Positions 4,837-8,087 of a stretch of DNA of 8,087 bases are shown piece after piece. The stretch is from Chloroflexota bacterium (lineage in GTDB: Bacteria; Chloroflexota; UBA6077; JADZDV01): assembly GCA_020850915.1 (NCBI GenBank), contig JADZDV010000298.1, forward strand, positions 1-8,087, in the 5' to 3' direction. The position numbers and the translations under genes are program-made. Below the pieces are notes generated by a model. That model had not been told where the DNA came from. It was given only the letters and a program-made list of their open reading frames with translations, and made no database searches. Every line of letters starts with the position of its first letter. Within the stretch, counting starts at the first letter, position 1.

Positions 4837-6021
4837 ATGACGCAGACCCGGGCCGCGCCGCTGCTGACCTTCCCGCGGGTTCCGCGGTCTCCGACGAGGG
4901 AACAGGCCTACCGGCTAATCCGCGCGGAGGGCACGGAGTTGGTTGCCCTGATGCTGGCGGCCTCCGAGCTGCGCGACCAGCGCACGGGCCGGCTGGTGAC
5001 CTACTCGCGGAAGGTCTTCATCCCCCTGACGAACCTCTGCCGCGACAAGTGCGGCTACTGCACCTTCGCCAAGCCGCCCGGCAGCCCGGATGCGAAGACG
5101 ATGACACCCGCGGAGGTGCTGGCGGTGGCGCGGGCCGGCCAACAGCAGGGCTGCAAGGAGGCGCTGTTCAGCCTGGGCGAGAAGCCGGAGGAGCTGCACG
5201 AGCTGGCCCGGCTGCACCTGCGCCAGCTTGGCTACCCCAGTATGACCGCCTACCTGGCAGCGATGTGCCGGCTGGTGTTCGAGGAGACCGGGCTGCTGCC
5301 GCACGTCAACTGCGGCGTGCTGGACCGGGACGAACTGCTCCAGCTCCGCGAGGTCTGTGCCTCGATGGGGATCATGCTGGAGAACGTGAGCGAGCGACTC
5401 ATGGAGCCGGGCCAGGCGCACTATGGCTGTGTCGGCAAACAGCCGGAGCTGCGCCTGCGGACGATGGAGGCGGCCGGCGAGCTGGGCATCGCCTTCACGA
5501 CCGGCATCCTGATCGGCATTGGCGAGACACTCGAGGAGCGGGTCGATTCCCTGTTCGCCCTGCGCGACCTGCACGCGCGGAGCGGCAACGTGCAGGAAGT
5601 CATCATTCAGAACTTCCGGGTCAAGCCGGACATCCGGATGCGGAGCTGGGGCGAGCCGAGCGTGCTCGAGATGCTGCGCACCATCGCCCTGGCGCGGCTG
5701 ATCCTGGGCGCCGAGCAGAACATCCAGGCGCCGCCCAATCTCACGCCGGACGCCTATCAGATGTACCTGCTGGCGGGCATCAACGACTGGGGCGGCATCT
5801 CACCCGTCACGCTGGACCACATCAACCCGGAGCGAGCCTGGCCGCTGGTGGCGGAGCTGCGGCAGGCCACGACCGAGGCAGGCTTCGAGCTGCGCGAGCG
5901 GCTCTGCCTGTACCCCGAGTACCTCGCGCAGCCGGCATTCGTCCGCGCGTCGATGCGGCAGCGCATGGAGGCCCTGGCCGATCACCGGGGCGTCGTAGCC
6001 GAGGAGGAGACGCGGTGGTAG
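4837..6021 (+). CDS. cofG: 7,8-didemethyl-8-hydroxy-5-deazariboflavin (FO) synthase subunit CofG, radical SAM
   Basis: CofG (EC 4.3.1.32) is the radical SAM enzyme that closes the deazaflavin ring, turning the CofH product into FO, the chromophore precursor of coenzyme F420. The 394-residue length fits the family and the N-terminal half of actinobacterial FbiC. The 4Fe-4S/SAM motif CRDKCGYC places Cys68, Cys72 and Cys75 in CxxxCxxC. Other CofG signatures are FSLGEKPEE (111-119), LLPHVNCGVL (153-162), TTGILIGIGET (221-231), QNFRVKPDIRM (258-268) and INDWGGISPVT (315-325). A stop in this frame at 4798 bounds the start. ATG 4837 is the first standard start, but GGAGGAG (4808-4814) lies 22 bases upstream and a weaker GGAG (4819-4822) 14 bases upstream. 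The ATT at 4825 would be better spaced, so the true start is slightly uncertain. It overlaps cofH by 7 bases, so the two are surely cotranscribed. Confidence 0.96.
   Translation: MTQTRAAPLLTFPRVPRSPTREQAYRLIRAEGTELVALMLAASELRDQRTGRLVTYSRKVFIPLTNLCRDKCGYCTFAKPPGSPDAKTMTPAEVLAVARAGQQQGCKEALFSLGEKPEELHELARLHLRQLGYPSMTAYLAAMCRLVFEETGLLPHVNCGVLDRDELLQLREVCASMGIMLENVSERLMEPGQAHYGCVGKQPELRLRTMEAAGELGIAFTTGILIGIGETLEERVDSLFALRDLHARSGNVQEVIIQNFRVKPDIRMRSWGEPSVLEMLRTIALARLILGAEQNIQAPPNLTPDAYQMYLLAGINDWGGISPVTLDHINPERAWPLVAELRQATTEAGFELRERLCLYPEYLAQPAFVRASMRQRMEALADHRGVVAEEETRW
6001..6009 (+). promoter_or_regulatory. Ribosome binding site of cofH inside the end of cofG
   Basis: GAGGAGGAG at 6001-6009 encodes the EEE-like end of CofG and lies five bases before the GTG at 6015. 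It decides the cofH start: the next upstream in-frame start candidates have no such site. The overlap suggests translational coupling. Confidence 0.75.
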
Positions 6022-7325
6022 CGCAGCTACTGGATCATCTGAGTCCCGACGTGGCGCGGGTGCTGGATCGCGCCCTGGACGAGCAGGAGCTGACGGTCGA
6101 AGAGGGAGTCCAACTGTTCGGCGTCCACGGGACCGAGCTGCTGGCACTCTGCCTGGCGGCGGACGAGCTGCGCCGGCGGGCGGTTGGCGACGTGGTGACG
6201 TACGTCGTCAACCGGAACATCAACTTCACCAATGTCTGCATCAAGCGTTGCGGCTTCTGCGCCTTCAGCCGGGGGCACCGCGAGGAGCAGGGCTACTTCC
6301 TGCCGATCGAGGAGCTGGTGCGGCGGGCGAGAGAGGCGTCGGACCTCGGCGCGACGGAGGTCTGCATCCAGGCCGGCCTGCCGCCCCGGATGGACGGCAA
6401 TCTCTACCTGGAGATCTGCCGGGCGGTGAAGGCCGAGCTGCCGGAGATACATATCCACGGCTTCTCGCCGGAGGAGGTGCTGTACGGCGCGGTGCGCTCC
6501 CAGTGCTCGATCGAGGAGTACCTCGAGCGGTTGAAGGAGGCTGGCGTCGGCTCGCTGCCGGGCACCTCGGCCGAGATCCTGGACCAGGAGCTGCGCGACC
6601 GGATCGCGCCGGGACGGATCAAGGTGTTGGACTGGAAGCGCGTGATCATGGGCGCGCACCGGATCGGCATTCCGACGACGTCGACCATCATGTACGGGCA
6701 CGTCGAGACGCCGCGTCAGCGCGCGGAGCACATCGCTCTGATCCGCGAGATCCAGAAGGAGACCGGCGGGATCACCGAGTTCGTGCCCCTGAGCCTGATC
6801 CACGACGAGGCGCCGATGTACCGCAAGGGCACCGTGCCCGGCGTGCGGCCGGGCGCGACGGGCGAAGAGGTGGTCAAGATGCACGCCGTCGCTCGGCTGA
6901 TGCTCTATCCGCACATCAAGAACATCCAGGTCTCGTGGGTCAAGGAAGGCCTCAAGCTGTCGCAGCTCTGCCTGAGCGCCGGGGCGAACGACCTGGGCGG
7001 CACGCTGATCAACGAGAGCATCTCCACGGCGGCGGGGGCCACCCAGGGACAGCTCGTGCCGCCGCGCGAGCTACGCCGCTGGGTCTGGGACGCCGGCCGC
7101 GTGCCCGCCGAGCGCACGACGACCTACGGCATTCGACGCGTCTTCGACGACCCCGCGGACGATCCGTTCGAGGCGCTCGACGAGGCGGCCGAGCACCCGG
7201 AGCGGTTCGGCTCGTACTTCGAACTGATCCAGATGGACCGGTTCCGCTTCCAGGACACGTATCCCCGGCGAGCTGCCGAGCAGCTTGTGCCGAGCGGACG
7301 GCCGTCCACGAACGGAGAGGGCTAG
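6015..7325 (+). CDS. cofH: FO synthase subunit CofH (5-amino-6-(D-ribitylamino)uracil--L-tyrosine 4-hydroxyphenyl transferase), radical SAM
   Basis: CofH (EC 2.5.1.147) uses a SAM-derived radical to cleave L-tyrosine and add its hydroxybenzyl part to 5-amino-6-ribitylamino-uracil, a riboflavin-pathway intermediate; CofG then makes FO. The product is 436 residues. NINFTNVCIKRCGFCAF (68-84) carries the 4Fe-4S ligands Cys75, Cys79 and Cys82. Family signatures that separate it from menaquinone enzymes MqnE/MqnC include QAGLPPRMDGNLYLE (119-133), LPGTSAEIL (181-189), TTSTIMYGHVETP (221-233), EFVPLSLIHDEAPMY (255-269) and the C-terminal NDLGGTLINESIS (325-337). The start is GTG 6015, overlapping the cofG TAG, with GAGGAGGAG just upstream. 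The open frame continues upstream through cofG in a shadow frame, but only the part from 6015 resembles CofH. The last 30 or so residues are charged and look variable. Later F420 genes are absent from the window. Confidence 0.96.
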   Translation: MVAQLLDHLSPDVARVLDRALDEQELTVEEGVQLFGVHGTELLALCLAADELRRRAVGDVVTYVVNRNINFTNVCIKRCGFCAFSRGHREEQGYFLPIEELVRRAREASDLGATEVCIQAGLPPRMDGNLYLEICRAVKAELPEIHIHGFSPEEVLYGAVRSQCSIEEYLERLKEAGVGSLPGTSAEILDQELRDRIAPGRIKVLDWKRVIMGAHRIGIPTTSTIMYGHVETPRQRAEHIALIREIQKETGGITEFVPLSLIHDEAPMYRKGTVPGVRPGATGEEVVKMHAVARLMLYPHIKNIQVSWVKEGLKLSQLCLSAGANDLGGTLINESISTAAGATQGQLVPPRELRRWVWDAGRVPAERTTTYGIRRVFDDPADDPFEALDEAAEHPERFGSYFELIQMDRFRFQDTYPRRAAEQLVPSGRPSTNGEG

Positions 7326-7350
7326 CGGGCAGCCAGTCTCGGATCTCCGC

Positions 7351-7560
7351 TCAGGCGCTGGCTCGGAGCCGCGCAAGCAGCTCCGAGCCAGCGCCCAGCC
7401 AGACAGTGGCGCCACCCGCTTCCACGCGGGCGAGGGCCAGCGCCGCCGGGTAGACACCCCGATTGAGCGCGATGAGCTCGCGCGCAGCCTGAAGCGCCTC
7501 CGCCTCGGAAGAGAAGGATTCAACCAGGTTCTGAGATTCGAGATCCCATAGCTCGTACAT
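7351..7560 (-). CDS. Small conserved-looking protein (MYELWD type), function unknown
   Basis: This is a 69-residue soluble protein starting MYELWDLESQNLVESF. An amphipathic helix-like stretch (SSEAEALQAARELIAL) and a hydrophobic strand-like part (YPAALALARVEAGGATVWL) follow. From memory, similar short proteins with a YELWDxxSxNLV start, then an EAEAL helix, recur in Chloroflexota and other GC-rich bacteria without a known role; this needs a search to confirm. ATG 7560 is preferred over the GTG at 7563 just before it. The ribosome site is weak (GGGA at 7571-7574, ten bases upstream). It is convergent with cofH and its 3' end is built from one arm-loop-arm hairpin. The beta-alpha-beta-like pattern suggests a small compact fold, perhaps a regulator or binding module, but nothing catalytic is visible. 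Confidence 0.7.
   Translation of the reverse strand: MYELWDLESQNLVESFSSEAEALQAARELIALNRGVYPAALALARVEAGGATVWLGAGSELLARLRASA
7354..7395. terminator. Perfect 16-bp hairpin between convergent genes, likely two-way terminator
   Basis: GGCGCTGGCTCGGAGC (7354-7369) and GCTCCGAGCCAGCGCC (7380-7395) are perfect inverted arms with a 10-base loop, starting 28 bases after the cofH stop. The same bases encode the last 14 residues of the convergent small gene. No T-run follows on either strand, so termination is inferred from stem strength and position. Confidence 0.6.
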
Positions 7561-7596
7561 CACGGCATTTTCCCGAGCGCCCCGGTCTCCCAGGGT

Positions 7597-7613
7597 TACA
7601 CAATGCCAGTGTA
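7597..7613. promoter_or_regulatory. Small inverted repeat upstream of the MYELWD gene
   Basis: TACAC (7597-7601) and GTGTA (7609-7613) flank a 7-base centre in the AT-richer 81-base spacer between the two small minus-strand genes. It lies about 37 bases upstream of the start, so it could be an operator; no good -35/-10 pair was found. Confidence 0.25.
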
Positions 7614-7641
7614 TCTCACAGCCCGGCCAACCGGCATCACG

Positions 7642-7967
7642 TCAGACGGACAACACTTCGACTACAAGGTCGAACAGAGCGTCCGGATCGCCCCAGATCG
7701 TGCAGTGCCGTTTGCACCGGTATTCATTTCGACGCGAACCGCTGACTCCTCTGGAAGCAGAATGACCGCGATATAAGGCCCCAGCATGGGCGATCTATCC
7801 GCATGAGCCCTCGCCTGCTGCTCGGTGGCGTAGACAGAGAGGCCCGCCCACAGCTCGAGTGTACGCGGATCCTTGCTCCTCGGCCGGCGCCCCAGCGCGA
7901 GATGCGAGCAGAAGTCTTCGCGACGCGGAGGGAAGGTTCGGACGAGTCGGTAGAAGGTGCGGAACAC
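7642..7967 (-). pseudogene. Small conserved-type protein with a -1 frameshift near its 3' end
   Basis: The start is GTG 7967, with GGAG (7976-7979) eight bases upstream. The frame gives MFRTFYRLVRTFPPRREDF, then LWAGLSVYATEQQARAHA (40-57) and MLGPYIAVILLPEE (61-74). From memory this resembles a short uncharacterised family found in Chloroflexota and other bacteria (FYRxVxxxPP ... GxSVYxTExQAR ... LGxYIAxLxxPE), which ends in a WGDP-VV-V tail. Here the frame instead runs to a stop at 7662 with an unlike tail. The next frame, entered after about residue 84 near 7716-7735, reads TIWGDPDALFDLVVEVLSV and stops at 7642. One missing base would restore a 108-residue protein. It is a true frameshift mutation or a sequencing error; no slippery heptamer is seen. 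Function unknown. An earlier ATG at 8036 in frame gives implausible sequence and is rejected. Confidence 0.62.
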
Positions 7968-8028
7968 GAAGCAGGCTCCAAGGACGGTCGTGCTTGATTG
8001 GCCCCATGTCCTGGCAGCGGATAGTGTC

Positions 8029-8087
8029 TCATACATGACCCCCGGGCCGCTCGGCGGGCGGGCGGTAGATGACGTACACTCGGTGCA
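8029..8087 (-). CDS. Possible C-terminal end of an upstream gene, cut by window edge
   Basis: The last minus-strand frame reads HRVYVIYRPPAERPGGHV and then a TGA at 8029-8031. Only 18 codons are visible, too few to identify a family. The aromatic/hydrophobic strand followed by a Pro/Arg/Gly tail is plausible for a protein end. If real, it ends 61 bases before the GTG of the frameshifted gene and would be its upstream neighbour. Confidence 0.3.
   Translation of the reverse strand, partial: HRVYVIYRPPAERPGGHV

Noticed and set aside
4647..6014. N-terminal extension of the cofH frame by about 450 codons
   Set aside because: This part reads cofG in a shadow frame with no recognisable domain, whereas CofG itself is convincing in the other frame. 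The cofH start is set by the GTG at 6015 and its ribosome site.
7700..7735. Programmed -1 frameshift in the small gene
   Set aside because: No X-XXY-YYZ slippery heptamer in the right frame and no clear downstream stem; a plain indel is more likely.
7968..8036. N-terminal extension of the frameshifted gene to ATG 8036
   Set aside because: The extra 23 residues look random, while GTG 7967 has GGAG eight bases upstream and begins right at the family-like FYRLVR segment.

Overview
The window is a high-GC bacterial chromosomal segment. Two thirds or more G+C is an impression, not a computed value. It holds a complete pair of genes for the deazaflavin (FO) part of coenzyme F420. Several features fit a Chloroflexota (Thermomicrobia-like) genome: separate overlapping cofG and cofH, a lipoprotein with a long Ala/Pro linker, GTG starts and two small conserved-looking proteins. 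Actinobacteria usually carry the fused fbiC instead. The phylum is inferred; there is no rRNA or other marker gene in the window.

Layout. Bases 1-1233 (minus) are most of an AzgA-type NCS2 purine permease that runs off the left edge. A 210-base divergent spacer holds a promoter-like element, an inverted repeat around its -10, and two tandem hairpin-forming repeats. A small two-helix membrane protein (1444-1752, plus) and a HAD-superfamily hydrolase (1841-2581, plus) follow, separated by a strong GC hairpin. Bases 2582-3388 have no confident gene, only one doubtful minus-strand ORF and several inverted repeats. A substrate-binding lipoprotein of an ABC importer (3389-4606, minus) has no permease or ATPase gene beside it. 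It is divergent from cofG (4837-6021, plus), which overlaps cofH (6015-7325, plus) by 7 bases. A perfect 16-bp hairpin separates cofH from a convergent small gene (7351-7560, minus), and it lies inside the last codons of that gene. Upstream of it on the minus strand are a small gene that looks frameshifted near its 3' end (7642-7967) and the possible last 18 codons of another gene at the right edge.

How the genes work together. CofH joins a tyrosine-derived group to 5-amino-6-ribitylamino-uracil, and CofG closes the ring to give FO. No genes for the later F420 steps (cofC, cofD, cofE) are present, so they must lie elsewhere. The purine permease, the hydrolase and the orphan binding protein have no shown link to F420. 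A nucleobase or flavin salvage theme is possible but is speculation. I did not find a clearly new multi-gene system. The best leads are the tandem covarying hairpins, the frameshifted gene, the hydrolase lacking its second catalytic Asp, and the hairpin within coding sequence.
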